A stretch of 64,000 nt of DNA, from positions 291,501-355,500 of the forward strand of contig JAJOZX010001000.1 in assembly GCA_023014485.1 (NCBI GenBank), given 5' to 3'. Shown here piece after piece: positions 63,280 through 64,000 of this stretch; the stretch's first letter is position 1, and every line of letters starts with the position of its first letter. The notes below the pieces were generated by a model. That model ran no database searches, was not told the DNA's origin, and worked only from the letters and a program-made list of their open reading frames with translations. Source of the stretch: Bathynomus jamesi. Its lineage: Eukaryota; Arthropoda; Malacostraca; Isopoda; Cirolanidae. Both the position numbers and the translations under genes were made by a program.

Positions 63280-64000
63280 AATCTGAAACAAAAGAAAATA
63301 AAATGCTGAATCAGGAAACACACAATAGGTCAAACATACACATGATAGGTCAAACACACATGGGTTCTACATTTTAAAATAAGCAAAAACAATGTTTATT
63401 AATGGTTTTTGATAAACATTGGCATTAATTGAGTTTATAGTTGAGATCCTCATACTTGAGACGAAAAATTAATTTAAGGAAACATGCTAAAATGAATCTT
63501 TTGTGGCCTTTGTTCGCAATTTATTTTTTCATGTTGCCAACACCTAAATTAATATTTCTAAAAGATACGACCTATTCCTTAATCAGTGACTACTCGGGCA
63601 TCTTTTTCAGCATGTTTCGTTAAATTAAATTTTTTCAACCAACCCGACTGTGTAGTGTGTAAAATGCATGTATGTGTAGTAAAGAATAGAGGGAGAAGTG
63701 TGTTTGAGAGCATGCTGAACTGCTCATAGGGGAGATAAGACACGGAAAAAGAGCGCTAAAGAGGACAGTGACGGGAGAAACAAAAGTTCAGCACTCCCAT
63801 CTTCCTAACGTTCCCCCGGAGTACTACTACCCTGGTTGATTGGTGTCTACATTCTCTTCTTCATACATATTGTATATTAGGCCGGGTCTAAAATGGAAAT
63901 TTTTTTATTTCTTAAAAAGTATATTATGTGAAGTTTCATTTTATCTTAACAAAATATTAAAAAATCAAGCATGTGCTACCCTACTACCCCTATCACACGC
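63280..64000. other. unassigned sequence
   Basis: Nothing recognised to the window end. Confidence 0.5.

Overview
This is a gene-poor eukaryotic window made almost entirely of transposable elements nested in one another, plus microsatellites, a telomere-motif satellite and a tandem array of tRNA-like units. I see no intact host protein-coding gene, no rRNA, no CRISPR and no bacterial operon structure. The repeat content points to an arthropod, probably a crustacean: TTAGG-type (insect/arthropod telomere) motifs in a satellite and in palindromic MITEs, long (TA)n/(CT)n microsatellites, several Tc1/mariner families, CR1/Jockey/RTE LINEs and Penelope-like elements. The species is an inference and cannot be fixed from this window.

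Layout. 0-7.5 kb: LINE remnant, two DD41D Tc1/mariner-type elements side by side in a microsatellite (the second split by a hAT-type MITE), two tRNA-derived SINE-like pieces and a reversed Jockey-type LINE. 7.8-13.3 kb: internally deleted hAT, Tc1 scrap, and a cluster of palindromic MITEs nested in one another around a Penelope terminal fragment. 13.3-17 kb: two more DD41D elements. 18-23.5 kb: a pile of Jockey-type LINE copies with a CR1-type LINE inserted between CT tracts. 24-25 kb: two more MITEs. 25.8-31.5 kb: a Penelope-like element containing two DD34D mariners and a hAT MITE. 32-33.2 kb: a nearly intact DD41D element. 33.3-42.2 kb: Penelope copies in inverted arrangement, one of them split by a 6.9 kb DNA transposon (here called X) which itself contains a 2.5 kb hAT that contains further MITEs. 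42.5-44.5 kb: seven tRNA-like units of 262 bp, five in one direction and two in the other. 44.5-49.9 kb: a mariner split by a second, 4.7 kb X element in the opposite orientation, itself split by two hAT elements. 50-53 kb: mariner remnant, MITE, 15-bp satellite. 53.5-56.7 kb: a hAT shell holding an RTE-type LINE. 58.2-62.6 kb: the best preserved LINE, with coiled-coil plus SGNH-esterase ORF1 and endonuclease-RT ORF2. 62.6-63.3 kb: MITE fragment and a third X-like N-terminal coding fragment.

The strongest candidates for something undescribed are (1) element X: two complete copies with long terminal inverted repeats starting TAGGG, 8-9 bp target duplications and one long gene with a Cys-rich N-terminal region and a hAT-like DDE core; (2) a modular MITE group in which one palindromic core is carried inside at least four different terminal-repeat shells; (3) hammerhead-ribozyme-like motifs in the Penelope termini; and (4) the tandem/inverted tRNA-like array with intact A and B boxes.

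Most coding regions are broken by one or a few frameshifts or stops, so they are reported as pseudogenes. Many insertion boundaries are certain to the base because the target duplications are visible on both sides.
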